Shown here one piece after another: positions 1-11,300 of a stretch of DNA of 64,000 bases (positions are counted from its first letter, which is position 1; every line of letters starts with the position of its first letter). Location of the stretch: positions 26,891,273 through 26,955,272 of the forward strand of contig NC_134017.1 in the NCBI RefSeq assembly GCF_040712315.1, written 5' to 3'. Position numbers and translations under genes: made by a program. Origin of the DNA: Castanea sativa. Taxonomy: Eukaryota; Streptophyta; Magnoliopsida; Fagales; Fagaceae. The notes beneath the pieces were generated by a model that saw only the letters and a list, made by a program, of their open reading frames with translations, ran no database searches and was not told the origin of the DNA.

Positions 1-206
1 TGACACTTGATACAAATTTATACTCCAATTTAGAATTTAATTGGATCTTTTCTCAGTTTTGGTTACACACACACACTAGTGTATAAGCCTATACATATGC
101 ACAAATACGATTAAAATTTTAAAAGATGTTCAAATTATACATAGTATTAGTTTACACTTTTTTTTTAAACCATACATTTCTAAAAATATGTAATGGTTTC
201 TCATAT

Positions 207-207
<1 letters not shown>

Positions 208-251
<44 letters not shown>
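208..251. repeat. compound (TA)n(TG)n microsatellite
   Basis: An uninterrupted run of TA dinucleotides passes into about 15 TG dinucleotides, ending 20 bp before the first copia LTR. Bases 1-207 hold no gene that I can support; they are AT-rich and share the phrase aatttaattgga with sequence near 2690-2790 beyond the element. Confidence 0.9.
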
Positions 252-254
<3 letters not shown>

Positions 255-270
255 ATTTAGAATTTAATTG

Positions 271-406
271 TGTTAACGTGTAATAGGTTGTGGACTTTAG
301 GCCCACATTGTCTACTTGTACTACACACATACTTGTATCATGCACTCTGCCTTTTATATAAAGGCACTCTTGTATATTTTATTACTTGAGAAATACAATA
401 TATTCA
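271..406 (+). repeat. 5' LTR of copia remnant
   Basis: Matches 2451-2568 over most of its length, including shared blocks around taggcccac and tataaaggcactcttgtat, and carries a TATA-like tatataaagg. The unusual length (about 136 bp, against 118 bp for the other copy) comes from an extra segment around 330-350. Confidence 0.75.
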
Positions 407-429
407 TACGCTATAAAGGCACTCTTGTA

Positions 430-2437
430 TGTTTTGTTCTTCTTCAGCCACATGAGTATAAAAAACTTGAGCTTTGGTCTAGACTTTGTTGTTTTCTTAG
501 TTATGTCAAAACTCAAAAGGGGTATCTATGTTATGATCCTGTCTCTCATCATCTTCGTATCTCCCGCAATGTTATCTTTTGGGAGTATCGCTCCTTTGTC
601 GAGCTTTCTCACTTCCGTGCCTCCATATCTACCTCCTCTGAATTAGATCTTTTTCCAGATGAGCTATATATTCCTTCTGTAGTTACTCCTGATCCTCCTA
701 TAGACTTTTTTGTCCAACCACCAAATATTTTTTATGCCTCTCCTAGATCACCCTTTAATGAACAAGTGGAAGATGAGCCACCCAATCCTGAGCTTGGGTC
801 CCTTGCTCTTGCTTCGCCTGAAGATCTTGCACAAGACATTTCACCTCGTCACTCAACTCAAGTAAGATCCATTCCTGCAAATTTACTTGACTATCATTAT
901 TATACTACCCTTGCTACATTGCACGAGCCTCACACCTATTGTGAGGCCTCCACTGACCCTTTATGACAGATTGTAATGAAAGAGGAACTTGATGCATTAT
1001 CTAAAAATCATACTTGGGATTTGGTAACTCTCCCCCTTGGGAAATCTATGGTTGGTTGTAAATGGATCTACAAGATCAAGACTCACTTTGATGGGTCTAT
1101 TGAGCGATATAAAGCTCGTCTTGTTGTAAAATGTTTTACACAGGAGTATGAAATTGATTATGAAGAGACCTTTACTCCGATTTCTCGAATCTCATCTATT
1201 CGTGCCCTCTTAGTTGTTGTCGCTGCCATTTCAGATGGATGTAAAAAATATCTTCCTTAAAGGGAATTTAAGTGAAGAAGTTTATATGCAACCTCCTCCT
1301 AGTCTCTCTGTTGAACTGAACAAGGTTTGTCACCTTTGACGTGCACTTTAGGGCCTTAAACATGCTCCACGATCTTGGTTTGCCAAGTTTAGCTCTACCA
1401 TCTCTCGCTTGGGTTACATTGCCAGTCATTATGATTCTGTCTTATTTCTTCGTCGCATCGACAAAGGCTCCATTTTGTTTCTCCTATATGTAGATAATAT
1501 GATCATAATTGGTGATGATCTCAATGGCATTTAAGAACTCAAAGATTTTCTCAGTCAGCAGTTTGAGATGAAAGATCTTGGTCATCTCAGCTACTTCTTG
1601 GGTCTTAAAATCATTTATTCTACAGAGTGTCTTTTTATTACTTAGGCCAAGTATGCTTCTGAACTTTTGTCTCGAGTTGAACTCACTGATAGCAAGACTA
1701 TTGACACTCCAATTGAACTTAATGCGCATCTGACTCCCTTAGGAGGGAAACCATTGTCTAATCCCTCTCTTTACAGACGATTGGTTGGCAGCCTAGTTTA
1801 TCTTATTGTTACTTGTCTAGACATATCCTATGTTGATCACTAGGTGAGCCAGTATCTGTCTGCTCCACGATCGACTCACTATGCTGCTGTTCTGCGCATT
1901 CTTCAATACCTAAAGTGCACTCTCTTCCATGAACTTTTCTACTCTGCTCAATTTTCTCTTGTTCTCCTTGCATTTTCTAATGCTGATTGAGTAGGAGATT
2001 CTACTGATCGTAGATCCACCAGTGGTTATTGCTTTCTTCTTGGTTCTTCTCTGATTTCTTAATAAAGTAAGAAATAAACCCTTGTGGCCCACTTCAGTAC
2101 TGAAACAAAATATCGTGCCCTTGCTAATACCACATCTAAGCTCCTTTGGCTACGATGACTTCTTAAGGATTTAGGTGTGTCCACGTCCTCTGCTATTTCT
2201 CTTTATTGTGATAACCAAAATGCCATTCATATTGCTCACAATGATGTCTTCCATGAACGGACTAAACACATCGAGATCGATTGTCATTTTATCTATTATC
2301 ATCTTGTCCATGGTACTCTCAAGCTATTTTCGGTTTCCTCTAAAGATCAACTTACAGATATCTTCACCAAGTCACATCCTAAGGGACACCTTCGTGCTTT
2401 AGTTGACAGTCTCAAGTTGATCTCACACCCATCTTAA
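430..2437 (+). pseudogene. copia pol pseudogene (integrase C-terminus, reverse transcriptase, RNase H)
   Basis: The order of readable blocks is that of copia pol. Around 500-570 the protein contains KGYLCYDPVS, a phrase typical of the end of copia integrase. At 976-1260 comes the start of reverse transcriptase (GCKWIYKIKT, YKARLVVK, DYEETFTPIS). The active-site region near 1486-1520 reads LYVDNMIIIGDD, with Asn at the second catalytic Asp of the usual YVDD. RNase H and the pol C-terminus end at 2437 with the conserved [22 protein letters not shown] and DIFTK blocks. Several in-frame stops (for example the tag in ITQAKYA near 1644) and frame changes make it non-functional. No gag is present. 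Confidence 0.85.
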
Positions 2438-2450
2438 GTTTGAGGGGGGC

Positions 2451-2568
2451 TATTAACGTGTAATAGGTTATGGGTTTTAGGCCCACCTTGTTTATTTGTA
2501 CTACACAGCCTCTTATATAAAGGCACTCTTGTATATTTTATTACTTGAGAAATATAATACATTTAGCG
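2451..2568 (+). repeat. 3' LTR of copia remnant
   Basis: Begins directly after a purine-rich tract and repeats the 5' LTR. It is followed by the target duplication aattg at 2569-2573. Confidence 0.75.
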
Positions 2569-2840
2569 AATTGGTTTTAGACTCTTCAGTTTTTCCACCA
2601 AATAATTCATTTTTTATAAAAATAAAAAAACTTAGATAGACATGTGGTGAAAATTAGATTCCGATTGAAATCCAACTTAGAATCTAAATTGGATTTCAAT
2701 TGGAATCTAATTACATTTGGACTCTTCAATTTTTACACTCAATAATTCACTTGGCACAAAATTGAGAATCCAATTAAAATCTAATTGGATTTTCTCTCAG
2801 CTTTGTCTATTAATATTTGTATATATAGATATATGGATTA

Positions 2841-3222
2841 GGTTTAACTTACACTTAGTATAACTTTAAGCAATGTTACACGACGCAATATTTTTTAATT
2901 GGATGTGAATTTTGACAAATCCACCATTAGATTACATTATCTTTATATATTCTCCATGCTTGCAAAATTTCAAGGTGATCAAAAATTAATAGTCATGTCA
3001 TCAATCAATTATTTAATTCAAGTTTTTGTAATTTAAAATAACGTATGAAAGATGAGTTTATGGATTGACAGGTAAATAACATTCAATTCACATGAAAATT
3101 GGAATGAATGTTAAGAATATATAGAACATGTAATTCAACAATGAGATTTTAAAATATGAATTTTATAACAAGTTATTGAGTGGTGTAACATTATTTAGAG
3201 TTAAACTAGGTGTAACTTGAAC
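2841..3222. mobile_element. MITE, copy 1, inserted in TA-rich DNA
   Basis: The left end reads ggtttaacttacacttag. The right end, read on the other strand, gives gggttcaagttacaccta, so both ends share a long imperfect terminal inverted repeat that continues through taactttaag and gttacacc..caat. There is no coding potential. Both sides are TA-rich (tatatagatatat and acatatatatatatatta). A second, roughly inverted copy lies at 29041-29403, also between TA repeats. The preference for (TA)n sites recalls the Micron type of plant MITE; that link is by analogy only. Confidence 0.7.
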
Positions 3223-3378
3223 CCGGACATATATATATATATTATATCTAACGTGACAATACCCTAGTTTTTGTCATCTTTAAGTGGTGATAATTCTCCT
3301 CATCTCATAAATTTTAAGAAAGTGATGATTTGGATGTTTAAGTTCGCTTGAATTTTTTTGAACAAAATTAATTAAACT

Positions 3379-3519
3379 TTTACTTGAAACACTAAACTAT
3401 AAAATTATACTATTCAAAAACTATAAAAAAAATATCAACTTGCAGTTAATTATTTACAAAACTTCATTGAATTTGACCAAGGCATGTCGTTTCAAGCGAG
3501 GAGTACCTAGAGTCATATC
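3379..3519. repeat. left half of a duplicated non-coding segment (partner 17250-17352)
   Basis: Sequence up to 3519 and again from 4701 to about 5030 matches 17250-17720 in order, for example gaatttg..ca..atgtc, ctagagtcata against ctagaggcata, and gagtagt..gag. The copy here is interrupted by the hAT element, the other is not. Similarity looks low, so the duplication is old. Confidence 0.6.
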
Positions 3520-4692
3520 TAGGGATGACAATTTATATCTGACCCGCAGATACTCGGCATGGTCCAACCCTAATGGGTCGGATTTTACCCGGACTAATGA
3601 ATTATAAGGTCGGATATGAGTTTTTTTTTTTTAAACCCGAAGCGGGTCTGGGTTGGGTTCGGGTTTTATGCATACCCGGCCCAAACCCAACCCGTATACA
3701 CATAATATTAATAAAAAAAAGTTTAAAACCCTAGTAGTATAAATATTCTCTTTTCCTCAGATTTCATTTTCTAACAACTAAACCTAACCTTCACTCTCTC
3801 TCTCTCTCTCTCACCACCGGCCACCCTCCCTCGCCCTCAAACGCTCCCCTCACAGTCACGGCCTCACTAGTTTCATAGCCCCACGGCTTCATCTCACCTC
3901 ACGCTCCACTTAAGGTGTCACTCCGCCTCACCGCCCCTTACCTCTCTCACTGTCACTCTCGTTTTCTCTCAGCTGCCCCTCACCCAGTCACCTCACTCTC
4001 ATTCACTCACCAACCTACCCTCACCCTCACTCTCATCACGTGGTGGTTGTTGTTTTTCACGGAGGAGCACGGATCTGGTGGTGGTTGAAGTTTGTCACGA
4101 AAGAGCATGGGATTGTTAGATCGGAGCATAGAATTGTTAGATCGGAGAGAGATTAGATGATCAGAGGAAGAGATTGTATTTTCTGTTTATGATTTGTGTT
4201 TTTTTTTTTTTTTTATGAGTGAAAAATCTGTATTAACAAAGAAGAGCCAAAAAAACAAGCTGATTAGTGTTTCTATTTATGTTTGGGTTTATGAATTGTG
4301 TTTTTTTTTTTTAATGAGTGAAGAGTCTGTATTAACAAAGAAGATAAAAAAAATAAAAAAAAAAAAAAAAAAGAAGCTAATTTGTGTTTATGTTTGGGTT
4401 TGAGATTTGTGTTTTTGAATCTGTGCTGATTTCTCATTTCTGGATGTAAAGTTGATTTTTTATTTATTTATTTATTTATTTATGATTGGGTCATATTGGG
4501 CCACGACTTTTGATTAGGCTCAGAAACTGTTGGACGGGGCCCACGGGACCTATGGAGCCCGACGGGGTGGGTTTGGATTTTTTTTTAAAACTCGTTTATT
4601 GAACGGGCCGGGTTCGGGTAACGAGTAAAGATCTGCGGATCGGGTTCGGGTATCAAAAAACCCAGCTTGAACCCGACCCATTCCCATTCCTA
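3520..4692. mobile_element. non-autonomous hAT-superfamily element with 8-bp TSD
   Basis: The element starts tagggatgacaat and ends attccta, imperfect inverted repeats of the common plant hAT form. Directly outside both ends is the same 8-mer gtcatatc (3512-3519 and 4693-4700), the target-duplication length expected for hAT transposition. Just inside each end are GC-rich subterminal blocks rich in gacccg and cgggt. No transposase is encoded. The interior holds a (CT)n run at about 3795-3811, a pyrimidine-rich block, and an internal duplication of ~110 bp around 4186-4400 containing tctgtattaacaaagaag twice. The matching empty site near 17352 supports the boundaries. Confidence 0.88.
4186..4400. 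repeat. internal tandem duplication with poly-T/poly-A runs
   Basis: Two units of about 110 bp inside the hAT element each contain ttgtgttttttttttt, atgagtgaa, tctgtattaacaaagaag and ttatgtttgggttt. A third, shorter start follows. The reading frame across it is low-complexity and not a gene. A (TTTA)n run follows at 4458-4483. Confidence 0.75.
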
Positions 4693-5138
4693 GTCATATC
4701 CCCTATTGTGAGTAGTAAGGTGGGAGTTTTAACCAAGTCTAAGTGTGCGTTTAGAGCAATGTGCCCTCAATATCCATTTTTCTAAAACTAAACATAAACA
4801 TGTTGTTTAACATAAACGTTATTTAAGAAAAATAATTTTTTTTACATTCATTTTATGTTTTCATTTTTTTTTCTATGTGATACACATAAAACTGAAAATA
4901 TCTTGATTTTAATGGCCATAACAAAAGTTTGAGCTGCAAAATATTTTTTTGAAATCTAACATGTAAAAAAAAAAAAAAAACCCAGAAAAGAAAGAAAAAA
5001 AAAATAAAGGGGGAGAAGAGTCTATCCCCTTTTGTCTATCCTAAACAAAAGAATCCTCTTAAAGAATAGTGTACATTATATTTTAATATGATATGACTTA
5101 ATTTACTTAGAATTATTTATGTTAAACACCAAAATTAT

Positions 5139-5800
5139 TTATGTGTTTACGCAATTTTTTATACTATAATTATAATTTTGATGTATTCTATAAGATGTGG
5201 AAGAAAAACGATTTTTCATAATGTAGGGGAACAACATAAAGAACGAAATGCTTTAGAAAGTCTTTTCTGCTAGAATATATGTTTAGATTATAAAGCAAAT
5301 AGTAAGACTAACGTTGTTATATTCAACAGAGCAATGCTAATTCGTTAGGCTTTTTAGGCACAATTTTGATTTTATATTTATCAATAATTATTATTCTTCA
5401 AAAGTGTTTACACAATTTTATTTTATATTTTAAATTTAAAATTTAATATTTTCCATAGGCTATGACAAAAAACAGTTTCTCATGGTGTTAGGGAATAACT
5501 TAAAGAATGAAATGCTTTCGAAAATGATTTTCACTGGGATTTCAGTTTTAATTATCAAGCAAATCATAAGACTAACGTTATATTCAATAGCACAATGCTA
5601 ATTCGTTAGGTTTTTCGGGCACAATTTTGGTTTCAAATTTATTAATAAATTGTTGTTATTTTTCAAAAGTTCTTACACAATTTTATTTTATGTTATACTA
5701 TAATTATAATTTTAATGTTTTCGATAGGATGTGACAGAAAAACAATTTTTCACAATGTTGATAAACAATTCAGAGAATGAAATGTTTTAGAAAATCCTTT
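5139..5800. repeat. tandem ~265-bp repeat, copies 1, 2 and first half of 3
   Basis: Three units begin near 5139, 5408 and 5674. Each carries the same ordered landmarks: a tttacacaatttta-type start, a gatgtg..gaaaaac block, an agaatgaaatgcttt block, then gcacaatgctaattcgttagg and a tattaataa..ttcaaaag end. The third unit breaks at 5800, where Gypsy element 1 begins, and resumes at 17111. No coding potential. Confidence 0.8.
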
Positions 5801-6653
5801 TGTAGGGTCATTGGGCCCAGGAAATATGTGTGGGGTGGTCCAAGAGTATTCTTCGGGCTAAAGGCCCAGTCCGAGGACACTGAACAGTCCGGGAGCGTAT
5901 GAATGTTAACTCATAAAGGCAGTACTAAATAAAAAAGAGATAATGTCTGAGCAAATATGTCCAAGAAGTTAGTCCGAGGAAGATTATGTCCTCGGCTATG
6001 TGAAGCCAAGGTAGGAGAAGGGTTGGTTAACATCCACAGGCTATGTTCTCGAAAATCCTACAGATAAGGTTAGATACGGTAAACGTGGAGGATAAGAAGA
6101 TGGGCGGTGGAATATTTGAAATAAAGCTGTTACCACTGTCCCTGCATTGAATGCTCTGCAACTGCTATTTTGGCCGCATTAATGGGGAAGTGAGACCTGA
6201 ACATGAAAGTTGAACTTTGCTCCTATCTTCAAAGATTTCAAGGGAGGTGGATGAGACAAGTATCTAAACTAGGAATCTAACCCTAACATGGTAGATGAAG
6301 AGGAAAGGAAGGAGGGAGTATAAAAGAAAGAAGGGACCTTCAGCAAAAAAAAAAAAAGGAAGAAAAAAAAAGGGAGAAATACATTGTAGAACTCACTATC
6401 CATAATTGTAATCTATCTTGGGAAGAAGTAATATAAGTCATCCTCGGCTTGTGTCCGAGAAGAAGATTTCTTTGAAATTCATATAAATAGTTCCTTATGT
6501 GTATCATAGTGATCAAAACCCATCATTTTTTTGTTATCTAAATATCATTAGAACCTAGATTTCAAGCCCACTCTCTACAAATTTTATTGTAAAAAGGCCT
6601 TTTAGGCCCATCCCCTTCTGACTGTGGGTTCGGGCTCGAATTGTGTCCTTACA
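5801..6653 (+). repeat. 5' LTR of Gypsy element 1
   Basis: 853 bp, TG..CA ends. Contains an A-rich stretch and a TATA-like gtataaaagaaag near 6319 that could be the element's promoter. Partner LTR at 16263-17105. Confidence 0.92.
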
Positions 6654-6670
6654 ATTGGCACCGTCTATGG
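6654..6670 (+). other. primer-binding site of Gypsy element 1
   Basis: attggcaccgtctatgg directly follows the LTR. The same motif follows the 5' LTRs of elements 2 and 3 (ttggcgccgtctgtggg and ctggcgccgtctgag), so all three prime from the same type of tRNA site. Here the second position of the GCGCC core is A, a decayed form. Confidence 0.75.
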
Positions 6671-6700
6671 AAAATCTTGTGTTTTAAGAGGTTTAACATT

Positions 6701-8305
6701 ATGGTAGGCTTAGGACCACAACATCGTGCGGAGTCTATGGAGTCTCAGCATGAGGATCATTCCTTGCATCTTGAGCGTGAAGAGGACCGGGAGGGCAGTG
6801 TACATACTATGCATACTAATAGAAGTAAGAGTCATTCACGGGGAGGAAGCAGAGTTCCTCACGAGGAAAATGCTAAGGCCATGCAGAAGGAAATTGACCA
6901 CCTAAAAAAGAAGTTACATCGTGAGAGGTGAAGGCGAACCCATTCTTTCTCTGATCCCTCTTCAGAGGGCTCTGGGGATGACAATTACAGGCAGAGGTCA
7001 AGGACTCCCCTAGATGAGTCTTTCTCCGACGAGGAAGACAACCTGCATAGGCAAAAGGGTAAAAATTCTTCTTCCAGGGGCTTGGGAAATGATGCTATGG
7101 GTAGGGTATTACATCAAATCTCCAAATCACCCTTCACACACAAGTTAGAAGAAGGGAGGCTCCCTCGGCGCTTCACACAACCAGCATTCACCATTTATAA
7201 TGGCCGAACAGATCTTGTGGAGCATGTGAGTCATTTCAGTCAGAGGATGGCAGTTCATTCTAAAAATGAAATTTTGATATGCAAGATCTTCCCCTCTAGC
7301 CTAGGACTTGTGGCGATGAGGTGGTTTGATGGCTTAAGGGCAGGTTCTATCAATTCTTTCAAGGAACTTACTAGGGCATTTGGCTCTCGCTTCATTACGT
7401 GCAGTAGGGTTCCTCGGCCTTTGGATTCGTTATTGTCCATGGCCATGAGAGAAGGAGAAACCTTGAGAACATACTCAAACAGATACTGGGAGATATTCAA
7501 TGAGATTGATGAGGACTTTGATGATGTGGCGATAAGGACCTTCAAGGTCGGCCTACCTGCAGAGTATGACTTGAGGAAATCTTTGACCAAAAAACCTGTC
7601 AGGAGCGTATGTCGGCTCATGGATCGCATTGATGAATATAAAAGGGTTGAGGAAGATTAGCAGTAAGGGAAGGGAAAGGCGAAGGTTATCCCTCAAGAGA
7701 GGAGGGATTTCAAGTCGGACAGATACAACAATAACAGGCTTGGTGGAGATTTTACCAGGCAAGCTGGTCATACCGCCCTATAGGTGATTAATACCATTTT
7801 TAAAGAACTAGTGCAATAGCTATTAGAGAAAATTAGGCATGAATCATACTTCAAATGGCCTAATAAGATGGCGGGAGACCCCTTGAGGGGCAACTAAAAT
7901 CTCCATTGCCATTATCACTAAGAGAGGGGTCATACCACTGAGGATTGTCGGACTCTGTGAAACCATTTAGAGCAATTGGTTAAGGAGGGAAGATTAAAGA
8001 AATTCTTATATCGGCCTGCTGGGCAGGGAAACCACACAGGGGCGGTGAACCAGGATAGCACTTCATCAAGGCATCCTCTGGGTACAATCAATGTTATTTT
8101 TGCTGCACTTGGAAGGACTGGCTCTCATCCTTCCAGGCTAATGTCTGTGGCTTGGACCCTGGCCAAGGATTCTAGGGATCAGCCGAAGAGGATTAAAGCG
8201 AATATCCTACCAATTTTAGGTTTCTCAGAAGAGGACAAAATCGAGACTATCAAATCACATGATGATGCTTTGGTGGTTACCCTAAGGATAGGGGCTACAA
8301 TGTGA
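6701..8305 (+). pseudogene. gag pseudogene of Gypsy element 1
   Basis: One frame can be followed from the ATG at 6701 to about 8305 with several stops (tga 6929, tag 7658 and others near 7780-7980). The N-terminus is charged and rich in Ser/Arg/Glu. The retrotransposon gag (capsid) domain lies at about 7170-7640 (MRWFDGLRAGSI, FKELTRAFGSRF, RTYSNRYWE). A CxxH..GHTTEDC zinc knuckle follows near 7905, broken by a stop. The protein would coat the element RNA and form the virus-like particle. Near 8290-8305 the reading frame shifts into the protease frame. Confidence 0.85.
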
Positions 8306-11300
8306 GGAGGGTGATGGTTAATCAGAGTAGTGGTGCAGATATCATGTACCCTGACCTATTTAAAGGGTTAAACTTAAAGCTTGAAGATCTTACAGCTTAT
8401 AATTCACCTTTAATCAGCTTTGAGGGGAAGGCTGTCGTACCAAAAGGGCAAATTAGGTTGCCTATACAATCAGGCCCAGAAGTGGTAAACGTGGATTTTA
8501 TTGTGGTAGACGCATATTCTCCCTACACAGCCATTGTGGCAAGACCTTGGTTGCATGCTCTAGGTGCCGTGTCCTCAACTTTGCATGTTAAGATCAAATT
8601 TTCGTTTGGGGATCAGATAGAGGAACTGCTTGGAAGTCAATCTGTGGCTAGGCAGTGCATGACGACTGCAATTTTGCATCAGCCTGAACCGGAGTCCTTG
8701 GCCTTGACTGACGAAAACCCATAGCAATCAAAGTCTCTGGCCATAACCAGGGTACCATCGGTAGAAGAACCTACATGTGAGGAATTGGAGAAGGTTCTTA
8801 TAAACGACGACCCTGAGAAATTCTTTCAGGTAAGAGTTCAATTGCCACTTGAAGAGAAGGCGGAGCTGGTTATGTTTTTGAAGAAGAATGTAGATGTATT
8901 TGCATGGAATGCTTACGAAGCCCCTGGGGTTAATTCGAGTTTCATTTGTCATCATTTGAATGTCAATCCAACTGTAGCACCAAGGAGGCAACCACCTCGG
9001 CGATCCTCTAAAGAGCATTCAGAGACTGTTAAGGAAGAGGTGCTCAAACTCAAGAAGGCAGGTGCTATCAAAGAGGTGTTTTATCCTGAATGGTTGGCTC
9101 ATACAGTAGTAGTAAAGAAGAAGAATGTAAAGTGGAGAGTATGCGTGGACTTCACAGATTTGAACAAGGCTTGTCCTAAAGATTCTTTCACAATACCTCA
9201 GATAGATCAGTTGGTGGATGCTACTGTTGGGCATCCTTGGATGAGTTTTTTGGATGCTTTCTAGGGTTAAATACCTCTGGCTTTGGAGGACCAAGAGAGA
9301 ACGACATTTGTGACTCCTACGGGAAATTATCATTATAAAGTAATGTCTTTCGGTTTGAAGAACGTTAGAGCTACTTATCAGAGGATGATGACAAGTATGT
9401 TTGAGCCACAGCTAGGAAAGACCATTGAAGTATATGTGGATGACATGCTGGTGAAAAGCAAAGCAATTTCCACGCATAAGGAAGATCTTAATGATACTTT
9501 TCAGATGCTAAGGAGGTACAAGTTGCAACTTAATGCCTCTAAATGTTCTTTTGGTGTTGGATCAGATAAATTTTTAAGTTACATGGTAACTCACCGAGGA
9601 GTTGAGGTTAATCCGGCTCAGGTCAAGGTAATTAACAATTTGCACCCACCTCGGAATCCCATAGGGGTTCAGAGGTTGACAGGAATAACTGCTGCCCTTA
9701 ACCGGTTTATTTCTCAATCTGCGGACAGATATAGACCTTTCTTCTAGTTGTTGAATAAGTGGAAGGGATTTGTGTGGACTAAGAAATGTGCTACGGCTTT
9801 TCAACAACTTAAGGATTATCTTTCACAACCACTCATTATGTCTCGGCCAGAGATTGATGAAATTCTGTTCGCATATATTGCGGTGGCTGACTATGCCGTT
9901 AGCCTAGTTCTTATACGAGATGATAATAATGTACAGAGGCCAATTTATTATGTAAGCAAGTCTTTGCAAGAGGCCGAGGTGCGTTATTTACCGTTGGAGA
10001 AAGCAATCCTGGTAGTGGTGCACGTTACGCATAGGCTTCCCTATTCCTTTCAATCTCATACAGTTGTTGTTCTAACTCAACTCCCTTTTAAGTCTATACT
10101 TAGGAGTGCTGATTACACGGGAAGGATTGCCAAATGGAGTACCATCTTAAGGGCTTTTGATATCAAATATATGTCTCGCACCTCTATAAAGGGACAAGTC
10201 ATTGCTGATCTGGTGACGGAGTTTGCTGAGTCTTCATTAGAAGAGAATGTTAAGGGATCAGACATGGATGGAAAATATGTTGGCATGATCTCGAGCAAAG
10301 AACCTTCGTTGTGAAAAGTGTATGTTGACGGAGCAGCGAATCAAAGAGGATCTGGCATGGGGCTAGTTTTGGTATCCCCTAAGGGAATTACTTTTGAGAA
10401 ATCCTTGAGATTGGGGTTCTCGACCACCAATAATGAAGTAGAATATGGAGCTCTACTAGCCGGAATGAACATGGTTCATAAAATGGGAGGAAAAATGGTA
10501 CAAATGTTCTCGGATTCACAATTGGTAGTAGGCTAAGTGGAAGGGAAGTTAGAGGCAAGAGATCCAAGAATGCAAGGATACCTAACTCAGGTCAGGTATA
10601 TACGATCCAAATTTGAGTCTTTTTCCTTATTACATATATCCAGGTGTGGAAATACCCATGCTGATTCTTTGGCCACACTCGCAACATCCTCGACGCAAAG
10701 CCTACCTCGAGTCATCCTTGTTGAAGATTTGTGGAAACCCACTGGGACAAGTAGTGACGCCATTCGAATTCATCAAATTAGGGCGGGACCTAGTTGGATG
10801 GATCCAATAGTGACATTCCTCAAAGATGATATCTTGCCCAAAGAAAAGTCCGAAGCAGATAAGGTACGCAGGAAAGCACCTCGGTTCTGGCTATCCGAGG
10901 ACTAGAAATTGTATAAGCGCTCTTTTTTAGGACCATATTTGCTATGTATACATCCAGAAGCAACAGAGTTACTTTTAGAAGAGTTGCATGAAGGAATTTA
11001 CGGTAGTCACACAGGTGGGAGGTCTTTAGCTCATAAAGCTCTTACCCAAGGGTATTAGTGGCCTAATATGCAACGAGCGGCACGTGATTATGCAAAGAAA
11101 TGCGACCAATGTCAGAGGTTTGCTCCCAACATCCATCAACCAGGGGGTGTCCTTAATCCTTTGTCTAGTCCATGGCCTTTTACTCAATGGGGCTTGGCCA
11201 TTGTGGGGTCTTTCCCAAAAGCAGCAGGGAGTAAGAGGTGGCTGCTCATTGGAATAGATTATTTCACTAAATGGGTTGAAGCTGAGACATTTTCGAATAT

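Larger units (their letters stand above)
271..2568 (+). mobile_element. truncated Ty1/copia LTR retrotransposon with short LTRs
   Basis: Two related terminal repeats flank a broken copia pol. The first begins TGTTAACGTG at 271 and the second TATTAACGTG at 2451, right after a polypurine tract (tgagggggg). The 5-bp string aattg lies before the element (266-270) and after it (2569-2573), a credible target-site duplication. Gag, protease and most of integrase are missing: the 5' LTR runs almost straight into the C-terminal part of integrase, and no primer-binding site is visible. The element is a dead internal-deletion derivative. The exact inner ends of the LTRs are uncertain because they differ by a ~20-bp indel. 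Confidence 0.85.

Noticed and set aside
7255..7629. 124-codon minus-strand frame across gag of element 1
   Set aside because: Antisense shadow of the gag capsid domain, with no coding features of its own.
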